The notes beneath the pieces were generated by a model. The model was not told where the DNA came from and ran no database searches. It saw only the letters and a list, made by a program, of their open reading frames with translations. Positions 1-12,900 of a stretch of DNA of 64,000 bases are shown here, one piece after another (positions within the stretch are counted from its first letter, which is position 1; the number at the start of each line of letters is the position of its first letter). Location: NCBI RefSeq assembly GCF_001039355.2, contig NW_019776068.1, positions 551,065 to 615,064 of the forward strand, in the 5' to 3' direction. Source of the stretch: Lingula anatina. Its lineage: Eukaryota; Brachiopoda; Lingulata; Lingulida; Lingulidae. The position numbers were made by a program, and so were the translations under genes.

Positions 1-3000
1 TGCTCCATATTGGAATAAACAGTTGCTGACTGTTAGAATTCATTTCCATTGTGATGGCAGCGCTCTGTGAAAAGAGATTGCAGTTGAAAGTGAGGAAGTT
101 CAAGTGTTACGACAAGAAGGAATAAAAAACCATTGGTCTGGCTTGATAACATGCACACTAGAACATCTAATTGTATCTAATGTGATGGTGTGTTGAGATA
201 GTCCTCCCTCCAGCTGGTTACACTTCTAATGAGTATGGATGACATATACTAGCAGCCTGTACAGTCCCTAGGGCCTTGTTATGTGCAGCTCATGGGAAAA
301 CTTGTCAGCAAGCCTCCTGTTTTTCCTTGATGTATGAATAATGAGAAGTGATAATATGTATTACTGCTGAAGTGGACTTTCTGTGTTTCTTACCCAGAAA
401 TTGAAACTTTTTGGACACAAATTCATGGAATTACTCAAGGTTGTTGGTATGTGAATACACTGACATTTATAAGATTAAACGAAAGGTATATCATATATCA
501 CCTGTCCTAGATGGAGGGAGAACATTTTAAGAGACATACAAAGAAACATTTGTATTGTTCTGGATTTGGCAGAAAAAGGGCATGTTACTTCCAGTGACAT
601 GGATGGCTTGTGACATCTTTTTTTTGGAAACACCCTGATGAAGAATTGAGCAAGTTGCCTATGCTTGACTACTGGAACTAAATAATGCTCTCTCTGGTTA
701 CAAGGAGTGGAATGGATACGTGAGCTTAGAAGAAGAAAATACCAAGTATTGAAATACACTGTGGTTAAGAATGAACAGTTAAGTTCGCAAACAAGATTTA
801 CTTGATTACTTACTAGATGTATTTGAACATGTTACTACAGGTCAAGGGAAACTAGACAGGAATGCTGGTTACACGTTGCGAGCTCGATTTTTTTAATGTC
901 ATCCAAATACCAACAGATTGTTTGACATTTAAAAATAATAGCAACTGAGCAATTGAGATAGATGATCTTTTTCAGTAGGGAGTGACAGTTTATAACATTT
1001 TTAGCAGAGAATTGTGAATATGGACCAGGTATCAGATGACAAAGTCACCTGAAAATTACAGAAATAAGCCGTGAAATCTACATTCGAGAATAATGGAAAG
1101 AGAGTGATTGAGATAATGAAACTTTATCCGTGATGGGAAATGACTGAAAATCACTTTTTTTGTCACACAATTGTTGACCTGTGATCAGATGACGCAAGTT
1201 GTGCCACTTTTGGATTGATTATAAATACATTAGCTTATATAAGGAATAACTTCCTCTGGTAAGTGACTGTTGTATTCATAGCAATTGTGAAATTGCCAGC
1301 TATGGATACTACCAAGGCTTCTGTAAAAAGCTAAAAGAATGACACTTTATTAGCATACTTTTGTATTATGTAATTCTAAATATAATTTCAACAGCTTGTT
1401 TCTTTACAGAAAATAATTTCTGTTGTTCAAAATCCATCATCCTGTCAATGTTCATATTTGATGTATTCAGAGAGGCATGTTTAACATTCTCCCTGTCTGT
1501 CAAGAGAGATTTATATGTGAGCAGATGTCAACATTTCTTTTAGTTAAGTGGGAAAGTTTGGAGAGGGCAGCGAAAGGTTGAAAAGCTGCATATTTTCACA
1601 CCCAAAAGAATGATTACTGTTAACCTCTTGGATAAGATGTGATTTTTTTTCGTGAGAAATTATGGGCGTTATCAGAATTTTTTAATCAAACGTACAGAAT
1701 GCATGGGGAGTTTGAAAGTGTGTTTTCACAATATGGAAAAAAGTAGATAGAGACAACATCATCTGTCTTACAAATTAAATATTGTTGTCTTTACTCTATT
1801 TTTTACTTCATTTCTAGATTATTTTCATTCTATTGATTGTTTAGAAATTGCCCCCAGATAAGAAATATAGAGTTTGCATGTCTGGGATATAATCCTTGCT
1901 ATTTCTGTCAAATTAAAGAATGTTCATTGTTTTGACTCTAGGCTCTTTAGCTTGAGCATGCAGCTTTGTAGACATAAGGCTTATTACATTGATCTGTTAA
2001 ACAGCTAGTGCCCTAACGGTCAAACTAATGTTCAAACACTGGAAACTCATTTGAGGAGAGGAGAGTAAAGCCATGGATGTGTTTTCTCTCTCCTGAAGCA
2101 TTCTTAGCTAATCAGATTGTGTGGCGGAGGTTGTGCTGTTGTGTTCTCTGTTTTCATTTGTGATTATGCTGACTTATATGTGAAATAGTGCAATATGCTG
2201 TGTGGATGGTTGCTAATACCTATGGTATATACAGGTGTATTTGGATAAGATTACGTGAGGGAGTCCTGGAAGGAAATCGTTAGGTTAAATATAATATTGC
2301 GGCCAAATCTCTTTTAGTGACTGACCCCCCCCTTAGGGTCAGAGTGCAGGAATCACTAGGCAGGGTCCAAGAGGCAGGCTCCCCCTATACAACACGGGTA
2401 AGCAGTGGAAAGAGCTAATATTTAGAGAACAAACTTGCAGAACATAAGTGGGATTTTTTCCTCTTTTGTGCCCGAGTTCTGTTGACACATTCCTTCCACC
2501 CCCTGTCTTGGTTGCAGCAATGAATGTGTCCTGTTGTAGCCGTTACTTCAACTGTAACACCCTGAACTAGAGTTTTCAGTTTACCTCTTTTCTTTGAAGA
2601 GAAAAGTTCAGGCCATAGACAAAAAGGGGGCACGGCTCCATTTACATTCAATAGGAAAAAGTGTGAAAGATCGGGCAGCCTGATTTGAACTGGATTGTGT
2701 ACTAAAATTTGCTCCGCTTTCACGTAACTGTCAACAACAAGAACAAGGACAGAAACAAGGAAATTAGAGAAGAATAAGGGCACTGTTTGAATATATAAGA
2801 GTCCCACTTGGGACTGGTAAACACTTTTGAAATCTCGTCCTTGATCAGGGTTTTACAGAATACACCAGGTTAATGAGAACTTTGTGTGGTAAGTGCATGC
2901 TGTTAGACTGTCATTTTTTCACTTTTGAACAAGTTCTATTGGAGGTGAATAATGGCAAGTAGTGGTTTTTATGTGGAGTAAATAGTTCAGTTCATTACCA

Positions 3001-4343
3001 TGTGGTGACCAAATGTGCTTGATTATTGCTAACAAAGCTGTGGTCTGAAGTCACATATTGTAGACTGAAAGTGTCACATGTTGGCATTTCAAAATTTGCA
3101 TTTTTTGTATGTTATCACAGTTTTATGAATTATTGTGGTTTGATATGCCACAAATCAAGACATTTTGGTAAGTGTCAGAATATATGTGGGGTAAATTTAT
3201 GGTTTAATGTGATATTGTTTATAAATATGTTGTTATCCAATGTGGACCTGAACCAGATTATTGATATGTGAAGATAATTTGAAGAAAAAAGAATGTGTGT
3301 CATACCCTCCCTCTTAAACTTTTATAATTAAAGAATGTTAATTATTGGTATTAAAAAAAGTCTACATTTTCTCACTGTAGACAAGGTCAAGTTTCCATTG
3401 TGAAGCTGAATATTGATGTTGAAGGAAAAAGTAACCCTTTCACATTGCTTGTTCATTAAAATAAAGTGTTTTTCCCAAAAAGTTCATCTACATTATTTAC
3501 AAAAAAAGTCAGTTAAGTCACAAAATGTATGTCTTAACAAGACTGAGAATCAGTTTGGGAACAAAAACCATTGCTGGTGGGAATTATGCCTAGCATGTGG
3601 TGAAAGCAGTTAGATCTGCCGTTACAGTCATTAAATGAACCATGTGCCGTGACGCATTTTAATTGGTGTGAAAAAAAACTTAGAACTTTGTAAAAGTAAA
3701 AGGTGATTCATGGTATATAAACATAATGTCCAGCCACAAACAAAACATAATCGTGTTGTAATGAACCACAATATTTTTCTGTTACTCTGACATTAGAAAG
3801 TTACAAGAGTTGAACAAGTAGAACAGTTGTCATATCTTCTCAGAAGGGGTCCCAAATATGATAGAAAACGAAAATAAGTGTCAAAACAGGACATAAAGGA
3901 TCCCATTGTTCCTTAGTTACAAGGGCATAAGAAATTATAAAAACACCAGTTTTACTGTTTAGCTAATGAACAAAACAAGCTGTCATGGAAGGTTCAGTCT
4001 ATATTTAAAGGTCCTAAGGCAAAAAAAGTAGAAATAAAATTATATCAGTTATTGTTGTATAGATTACTTTATAAAAAGAGTTATATTGTATAGAATGGTT
4101 TGTTTGAAATTAAGGGTCAGCAAAAAAGTGTGAAATAAATGTACCGTGGGTGTTGAAATCAGTTATTTTTAGTTCAGACAAGTGGGATCCACCCATCTAT
4201 TATTTTCAGCTGATATCCCATGGTAACAACTCCAACAGCAAACACCATTGTGGATACTGTCAGTACTAATAATAACTTGTAAATAAAAAGCTTCGCTAGT
4301 CTTCCAATGGTATTATTAAAATACACTAGCTTAAAGAAGGCAC

Positions 4344-4368
4344 TTCAGTTTTCTTACAGCAGGTAAGG
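4344..4368 (+). promoter_or_regulatory. Candidate recursive splice site or 5'UTR donor
   Basis: A pyrimidine run (TCAGTTTTCTTACAGCAG) is followed directly by GTAAGG, so an acceptor and a donor abut at 4362/4363. This is the zero-length-exon layout of recursive splice sites. It could also be a simple donor after a 5'UTR exon ending in CAG. Confidence 0.3.
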
Positions 4369-7300
4369 AGCTTAAGGTATTTTAATCTTTTTTTTTTTTA
4401 CCTGGGATTTAAGTAGAGACAAGATTGTATTAGAATTTAAATGAACAAAAAAGTAATGTTGGCAGCAGATTACATTTTAAGTTGAGATCAAATCCCAGTT
4501 TCTTTAGCTGTTTGTGTTGGTGAGAATGTGTACTGTTGATAGACTGAGTCAGTGTTTGATTTTACTATTTAAGTTTCTACACATTTTCCTGATTAATTTA
4601 TAAACCCTTGAAAAATGTGTCCATGCATCAACCAGTTTTATGTAAGGATGGGATGGAGAAAATGAATTCGTAAAATGTTTGGTACTATTTCGACAAATTG
4701 ACAGGGACAATTTTTTCCCACTAGCTGATTTGGCAAGTGGAACCGAGCATTTATCGTTAAACAAAGTTATCATTGTGTGACCACATGCAAGGTATCCATG
4801 TATTAGCTATATTATGTGAAATTAGCCTTCTGTTAGGTAGGGGGTGGATATTTTAAAACTGAGTCAGCATCTTTTGTTAACCGGAATATATCCAAGCCAT
4901 TTTGCTCGAGGCCCCATCACCAAATTTAATACCTGGTTAGAAGGCAAGAGAGTGGGTTGAATGACATGCTACTGTTTCCTAATGTTTTCTGTGTCATCCC
5001 ACATATTTTCCTGATATTCAAATATTAAGATATTGAATATTTCCTGTTGAGGTTAAAACAAAAATTCTTGGTCATTATCATGTCATTTTGTACACAGTTC
5101 ATAGATAAAAGACATTTGTGCTAAATGCACACATCAGAATTGGCAGTTGGAAATAATTTCTATTGATTTATTCCGTGAAAATGCATAAAAATTTGATGCG
5201 TGATCATTGGTGTTGGTGGTGGCAGAGAGGGAGCAGTGCACAGTTTCCGTGGTAGAACTTTTCCCTATTTCAGTCCTTTAAACTGAACTGGTACAAGCCA
5301 ATTTTTAGAAAGAGCTTGGATCTACTCATTGTTTACTTTCCACAGTTGGTGTGGTAATGTCTATAGAAGCTGTGATGTAATATTTCTCCTTTACTGAAGA
5401 AGGTATGCCAAGTGGCAGTCTCATGTAGGGTTCTATAGAAGTAGTACACAGTATTTGATATGACTCTTCTCTAGGCAAGATGTTATTATTCATGATTTAA
5501 CAGAAAATATTTTTTTATGCCTGGGTCAGTCTCATTTTCCACTGAACATTTTTTTTCTTTAGGAATTTTCTTTAAATAATGAGTGTGTAACCTAAATTAG
5601 ATTTGTAAGCGTGAAACATCTCGTGAATTACACCTTATGTTGGACATCTATGCAGGTAGATTAGTGTGTTTTAATAGATAAAGTGAGCAGTTTAATGGAA
5701 AGGCTTGCGGATATATGAGGAACCGCATGTAAGCAAGTAATCACTTTAAGCTTATCAGGTTTTGGTGGTTTGATAGAAAGTGAATGTTTCTGTTGTTGTT
5801 CCCATATTGAATTGGATATGTGACTTAACATGTACCTGAGATGTTTATTTATCATTGTAAAGTATACAGAGTTTGCTGCCAGGCTGATATTCCTTATCTT
5901 GTGCCTAATGGAGATTATTCGGTACGTGCTTGATGGCAGGGTTTGAAATAACGGCCCATCCAGGTCCCTGTGCAAGGCCATTTTCTTGATAATTCGTATC
6001 ACTTTTGGATGTAATACTGGTAGTGACTGGCCAGGATTCAGGATAAGAGAAGTTACGATATTGGAAACATTTTGGAGTTTTTGACAAGTGAGCACTACAT
6101 GTGTGTTTGTAAAGGTTGAGTGAATAATAGAGTGTCCAACCCACCTGTTCCAGCTCCTTAAGAATTTTTCCCTTTGTTTTTGTTGTTATCAATAGAGGGC
6201 ATTGTCTATCATAGAAACCCAAGAAGCTCTGATGTCTAATTTCAAGAACAATTTGGGTTATACTTTTTCAACTCTGAAAAGAACTTTTTGAGTGGTTGCT
6301 GTACTTGTGGTGAATACTAAGCAGCTAAAAAATCTTGTCATCAACTTAACAGCCACCAATAAGTTTGCCAAAATAACAAAGGTCAGGATTTTTGAAAATT
6401 AATCGGTTGAGATTTTTGCAGGTGGTTGAAGTATCAAATTTTAACCGTTTTGCTTTTCCATTGGGAAACTGGATCCCTTCTCTCTGCATACCTGTGTTAT
6501 TGAGATGTCAAAAGCACTACTGTTAGTATTGTGTGAGGCCCTGGTGAGTCATCAGGGGGACAGTTTTTCCAAAGTCCTCTTATATTTGTGTGCACAGGTA
6601 GCTGTGAGTAATGACGCAGTGGTCTGTGATAGAAGGTTCAATAGACAGTGGTGGGAATTTGGTTTCAGACTCTCACGTCCAGTTTGTTTGATGTAAGTAG
6701 GTTTGTGTTTGTATTTGTTTATTTATGAAAAATAGCTCCTAGGCGTATTTGAAATTCAACATATTTTGATGCCTTACCAACAGTGAGATCTGTCTTCAGG
6801 AAGTGTTTATTGTTAATTTGATTTAATTATTTAGGGATTTTACTGAGATATGATTGAACCAATTTAAGATGTGATATTTTAAATTAAGTTAGCCTGAGGT
6901 TACTGAGTCATGACCAAGTTGTTGTAGAACCTTATAAAATGTGTTGTTGTAGAACACTATTAAAATACTTCAATCCCATGGCAGCAAGTTCTTTACAAAT
7001 TTTTATGCCTATCGGAAGAAAAAAGAGGTGAAGATAATTTTACAAATAAGATCATCTAAGGACAGAATTGATGCTGTGTTTTATTTCTGGCTGTTTAATT
7101 ATCGTACAGGTTTTATACAGATGTTGGTTTGATTTATTCAAGTCTGCTCTACCACAATTATTGTTCCTGTCAATAGGGGGCAGCACATATATGCAATGTA
7201 TGCAAGTTTCTGGTGTGTCGTTTGTTTTCATTTGCTGCAATCCTGATTGAGTACAAATTGTGCTACTGGTTTTCTTTAATTTTGCTATCAATAATGGCTT

Positions 7301-8090
7301 TGGTTTTTGGATAGGCTCAGTCCCCTTGCAGCACATCGGCAACGTGTATGTTAAGCTAATATGCTGTTTTACATGCATCACGCAAAGAAAATGGTCCCAA
7401 TAGAAAAAAGTCAGAATTTGAAATTGACCTAGGAGAAAAAATAGACAAGATCTCGGGAATTGAGAGTGACATTTTCTTCGGCTACAGTTTCTGACCAGAC
7501 AGTTCTCTTCAGGGTTATATTCATGAAATTTTAAGTATTATTTGATGGAAATGAGGAATAGTTATTAGCCTGCCAAATGCAACATTCATTTCCTCCACTA
7601 AAAATTACAGTGCATTCTATCTTGATTTATCTTTGCATTTTTCTTAATGCTCCATAATACTTTTGAAATAAAACAAAATTTATTCTAATATTCACAGTAG
7701 ATGTTTTTTAAAAAAGGATGTAAACATTTTTCATCTGCAGAAAATAAAGCTGTATTTACAAAAATGAGATTTTTACAGAAAAGAAAGATATTTGAAATAT
7801 TTTTGATAAAGAGAGAGTTTTGTGGTTCTGGCTTGTATGCACATGAAGACTTACACATGGATGATAGCAATCCAATACTCGTGTCACCAGGTGTAGAATG
7901 AGTAGTACTACATTGATATCCACACGTGTTCCGTCTTCCCAGTTCTGCCTTGTGACAGATGTCTCCCTCAGTCATCAAAACGACCAACTCTGTGGCATAA
8001 TTTGGACGTTTGAGAAATTAATAGCTTGTCTTTGATATTGATAATGACATTACGTTTTCACATGTAATGTTATTACGCCAGGTTGTACTA

Positions 8091-8114
8091 ATGACTTCAT
8101 TGATGACTTCATTG
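8091..8114. repeat. Perfect 12 bp tandem duplication
   Basis: Two exact copies of ATGACTTCATTG stand side by side. This is a small replication-slippage duplication with no known role. Confidence 0.8.
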
Positions 8115-9760
8115 ACAAGGTATCTGCATTAGTTTTGATGAACAATTGATTGAGTGACTCATTATGCCCATGATAAGCTAGACCCCCGTGTATATTGTCT
8201 TGTGTGAAATATTGAAATAAATCTAAAAAGCCTTTTATGGTTTATATAACATTGTGAATATTGATAAACTCTATCCAATATTAATTGCAAGGGTAATACC
8301 TTATGTGAACATTGACCTTATAGTGCATTGGTTTAAAGAGAAAAAATGGTTTAACAAATGGCTGAATATAGATAATTTAGTGGAGTTAAATCACTCTTGC
8401 CTTTACTTGCACTAAGTGAAAGAGAAAACATGGTGTGACCACAATGTGATGGAAATGTTCAACACAAAGGGCACAGCTATTAGGTTGCTGACTTTCTGTC
8501 TGAGCTCATTCAGTCTGTCAGGACAGCTTTTCTGTGTCGTTTATTCATCTATTTTGCGGTATTTTACCATGGGTCGGAAGGTTTTTTTTTTTTTTACAAG
8601 GTTTAGCGAAGGTAATACAAGGATGACTCAGTCCTTTTTGTGAACAGTAAAGGCAAAGTTTTAGGATGTTGATTTATTATTTTTTTTAATTTTTACTAGT
8701 GAAAAAGGTATTTGATTTATTTAGTGGAGTATTTTTTATTAATATTTATTCATAGTTATTATGTTTCACAACAAGCACATAGCGACTTGTGTAAAAACTT
8801 CAAAAGAAAAATTAGAAAAAAAAAAAACTATGACTCATTGGAACATCAGTTTAAAAAATTCCTCCAGCTGCAGTTGCAGCTCTTAATTGTTAAAAAAACT
8901 GTATTAGCGGTTTTGCTCTATGCTAGCCGAGTCTTTATCCTGACAATTGCATGATTTAATTTTGATTAGGTTATCAAATTTGTGTCAATCTTCCTGCAAT
9001 AAGTAATGAAATTATAACTTTCTAGTGATCAGCTGTGATTTTATCATGAGCTGAAAATCTGTCAACGTAATGTGAGTCATTTTACTCATAAAACAATTTT
9101 ATAGTCCTTATTGTCTTGTTTCTTTTGTATTTATTTTGATTTATAATCATGAGCAGCATTGACATCCTGTAAGAAGCACAGAAATATGAGATATGTTCTT
9201 TTTTGATTGCGGCTGGTATAGAATGGGATATTGTTGATTGTTATCTGTTGGCACAAGTCCCAATCAATTCAGTTGTAATCCCTTAGGCTATAGGTTGGGG
9301 AGAAATTCACACCTTCTTTTCTACAAAGTCCACTTTTATTACAGGCTCATGGCGGTCACTTGTAAAGGCAGGAGTAACATTTACCAGCCTTTATTTTGCC
9401 TGTCACACTACCTTGCTCAATAGGTGAATTAGCTCAAACTTGATTGGCTCCTTTGTTGAACCAGACTGAGGCTTGCACATGAATAATTAATATCTTACTG
9501 TACTGTGTGTGAGTGTTTGTAAGTGTATACACAAAGCTGCATGGCAGTGGATGTAGAGAGGTGTTGAACTATATTCTACAGTGACAAGAGGGGAATTCCA
9601 AGTCACATGGAGTACCAGTACTAACTGAAGCAAGGTTTCTTTCTACTCAGGATTACCATTCAGGAGTGCCCAGAACAGCAGCAGAGAGAGGGAGAGAAGA
9701 GGAAGGAGGGTTGTTGACAACTGGTAGTAGTAGGGTCCAGTCAGGCCAGTATTCTTACCA

Positions 9761-9789
9761 TTTGTTTCGTGTATGTTTTCTAGGTAAGC
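9761..9789 (+). promoter_or_regulatory. Acceptor of exon 1 fused to a donor-like sequence
   Basis: TGTATGTTTTCTAG is followed by GTAAGC at 9784. The exon therefore starts with a rebuilt donor, as in recursively spliced exons. After the first splice it could compete with the exon's own donor at 9903. Confidence 0.4.
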
Positions 9790-9902
9790 TAAGCGCTGGC
9801 AAATTACAATGAAGCCTAGCTTAGGGGACCAAGTTCTCATCTTCTTAGCAACATTATGCTTGGCCTCCTGTCGATTGTCAGAAGCGGACGATGGAAATTT
9901 AC
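9784..9902 (+). CDS. Lar: LAR exon 1: 5'UTR end and signal peptide
   Basis: ATG at 9809 has A at -3. It opens a 31-codon segment with a classic signal peptide: polar MKPSLGDQ, hydrophobic core [11 protein letters not shown], and small or polar residues SCRLSEA near a likely cleavage site. Coding ends at 9902 with one base of a codon before donor GTGAGT, so the phase is 1. That base plus the first two bases of the Ig1 exon make His. The acceptor TTTTCTAG ends at 9783, leaving 25 bases of 5'UTR. The same acceptor is followed at once by GTAAGC, a donor-like sequence. Alternatively the exon is not spliced at its 5' end and the transcript starts further upstream, in the GA-rich stretch near 9680-9710. 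Confidence 0.82.
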
Positions 9903-12900
9903 GTGAGTACACCTTTAATTTTATCATATTTTTCAAATGTGGTTTTGTGTTATTGAGAAATCTCCCGCTAGTCCTTAGCCATCACTTTCAATGAAATCCC
10001 ATTAGTGAAGTATTTGGACATTACACAAGCAGTGAGAAATCGTTTAACTGTCAAGTGAGTCTCATAGTGTAACATTACCTAGAATGCCTTCTGCCTTCTC
10101 CCTCATTGAAATACATGAGATTGACAGCTAAGTGCTAGTAGATCATGTGGTTTAATGTCAGGCCTGACACTGCTTTTATCCATTTTATGATCAAATTGAA
10201 TTCCTTGTTTGATTTGGTTACTGTTTAATCTGAGATTGTTTCAGGCCCTGAATATCGGTGGACATGAAAGCTTTTAGAATAGATACAAATTACTTTCTTT
10301 CATGCAAGGAAATAATGAAATGCGGTGTCATTGTTCGATAATGCACACCTGTATTTGGAAAGGTGTAACTTGACATCAGACATGTAAAGGATACCAAGAA
10401 ATTCAATCAGAAATTAATCATTCGGGGGCAGTTGATTTTGGTTAATGAATAAGGCAAATTGTGGTATATATATGGTTCTATTTTAATGGTTCACTGGGTA
10501 AAAGCACACCATCCTGACCCCTCTTCTGCTCTGATACTGAGCCTTTCTTGATACAGATGGCTAGGTGGTTAGGAGGAGGTTTCTCTCAGTCTGAGATTTA
10601 TTACATGAAATAGTTACTTGTGATTTATATCTGTAAAAAAATTAATTTTTTTTTTCACATTTTGAGGGGAGGAGTGCAAGGGGTACACATGGGTCAGTGA
10701 ATTGTGAGGGGTTCACTAAGATCCAAAGTTACTTTTGATGTTTCTTTAAAATTTCATACCAGAGTATCCAGGAAAAACCTTCGCCTTTTTAAAACCAGTT
10801 TTCATTGTGTCCCAGCACATTCTTTAAGCTGTGTAATTAATCCTGTTTTGGGAAATAAGATTTTTTTACTCTCCTTGCACTCCTCTGAATGCTAAGAGCA
10901 TGTAATCTAATTGTTCACGATCCAGCACTGATCAGCTGTGTGATAAAGCACAGAAGAGCTTTTGCTCGAAACCCTGCTATCTATCCTCAAGGCCTGCCAT
11001 TTGGGAAAACAGAAAAAATTGAACCTGGATTGGTGGATAAAAATTAACAGTTTCAACCTAAAAGAAAAAGAGATACTGAGCACTCCCATGTCACCAAAAT
11101 TCTAATTTCCTTAGAATGCAGAGTACTTTTGGTTCAAGAGGTTATGCTTTTATACATTTAGCCTGAAGGGTAGAGCACACATAGGAATAAAATACACTAA
11201 TATAGTACATACACAAGTTATTTATAAAATGGTACCATTTAATAACATGAACAAATGATTGAGAAGACAAAGCAGAAAAACAGAAATAATGTTGCTACAA
11301 TACACCCTTTTCTCATGACTGGAGTGCTGGGCTTGGCTTTTGCTTTCTTTGATCATGCAACTCTGCTTGACATTTATAGCTTAAGAGTAAAGCTAAATGC
11401 TATATTCATAATTCATTATTCACAATGATACCCAACCTCAAAGTCTGTACCAGAACAGTGCGTTTTAATGGCTGCTCTCTGGCCTGTCTACAATACATGA
11501 TTGATATGTAGGAGCAAAAAAAAAAAAAGTCCATACACAGGAATCATACTCGAGTTTGACATGTTACTGGTGTGATGTATTGGTTGACTATTGTGGCAAT
11601 TCCTATGCCAGCAATATGTATTGAGTTGAATAATGGAGAGCAGCATAGAATGACTGATGGATTTCTGGAATGTTCAGTACAGAAAAATATTAAAAGTAAT
11701 GGCCACATCAGTATAAAGTCTTGTGTCTCCTTCCAGCATCATGGCTTAAAGAAATGTGTCCCCTGATCCTGCTGACTTGTAATGGTCGAGTTTAGAGGGA
11801 AGAAATATGCATAATCAGCCTGACTGCCTGCTCACAGAAACAGGCAATTAGAGGAGCTCCTTGCTGTGTTAGGCACTTCAAAACGTCCCTTAAGTCGATC
11901 AACTTGGCTATTTTAGCTATAAATTTGAGAAAAGACCCATGCAAGGTTACTCTACTATGCGGCACATGGCGACAAAGTTAACTTTCCTGTTATTGATCTC
12001 CAAAAGGGAGACTGCAAGCCGGTGTGTGTATATTGGTTGGGTTGGACTAACAAGTGTGGAAATTCAGGGCTAGGCTGGCTGATTGATTTTCATCTAATTA
12101 CAATATATCCTATTAGACCCAGAGGCTCAAACTTTCAGTTTTCATTAATTATTCAGGTAGAAAAGTTTGTGATACTTTAGTCCAAAGTTGATACTAATGT
12201 CCCTGACAGGCAGATAATTGTAAACAGAATGGAAATACGCTGAATGATCGAGTAGAATTCCCATTTCCAGCACTGATTTTAAGACTAAACAACTGGGTAC
12301 ATTTGAGTGCAGATACTGATCACTCAGGCTGAAAAAGATGCCAGTTTTTGTTTGTTTTTGCTGAAAACAATTGGCACACTAGAAGATACCATTTCTAAAC
12401 AAAATAGAAGACCAGAGTCTTCAGGAAGTAAGACCAATCCCAATCCAAATTCAGAGGCAGTAATTTTGAGTTCTTTGATTATCTGGCCAACACACCTGTG
12501 CAGTGGTGCTGGTAGTTTGATATTGGAAATGGGTTTTAAGGTCCAAGTTTAGAGTAATTATTGGTGGAAGAGATCTAGAAATGATTGATATATCTCCCAC
12601 CTTCTCCAACCACACAAACACAGTAGAACCATTACCTAATGACTTCAGAACCTTTCAGACCATGTACCTGTATTCTGTATTTAAAACAGCATGGTTGTTT
12701 TGAATTAGGCATGGAAGTTCTGTGATACATTTCAACATTAATGTACCAAAGGTCTGCATGGAACAGTGCAGAGAGATGGCAAAAGCATATTCTGTTATGA
12801 TAGCTGCATATGACATGTGGAAAGGCAACTGCTGTCTGAAATGGATAGGGATTCAATATTTAGACTGTTTTCAGCCATTGCTTTAAATATAATTGGCAGA

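Larger units (their letters stand above)
1..9783. other. 5' flank or 5'UTR intron, no recognised gene
   Basis: No open frame here looks like a conserved protein on either strand; the longest (about 130-144 codons on the minus strand near 2415-2807 and 5661-6095) have low-complexity, unfamiliar sequence. If the acceptor at 9783 is real, a non-coding first exon lies here or left of the window. A GA-rich stretch near 9680-9710 could be part of a 5'UTR. A juxtaposed acceptor/donor is at 4362/4363. Confidence 0.6.

Noticed and set aside
2415-2807. A 130-codon open frame on the minus strand in the 5' region.
   Set aside because: No recognisable domain or family motif, no supporting splice or promoter context, and length still compatible with chance in AT-rich DNA.
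5661-6095. A 144-codon minus-strand frame, the longest outside the main gene's exons apart from frames overlapping them.
   Set aside because: Composition is unlike a conserved protein, another frame overlaps it, and nothing links it to a known family.
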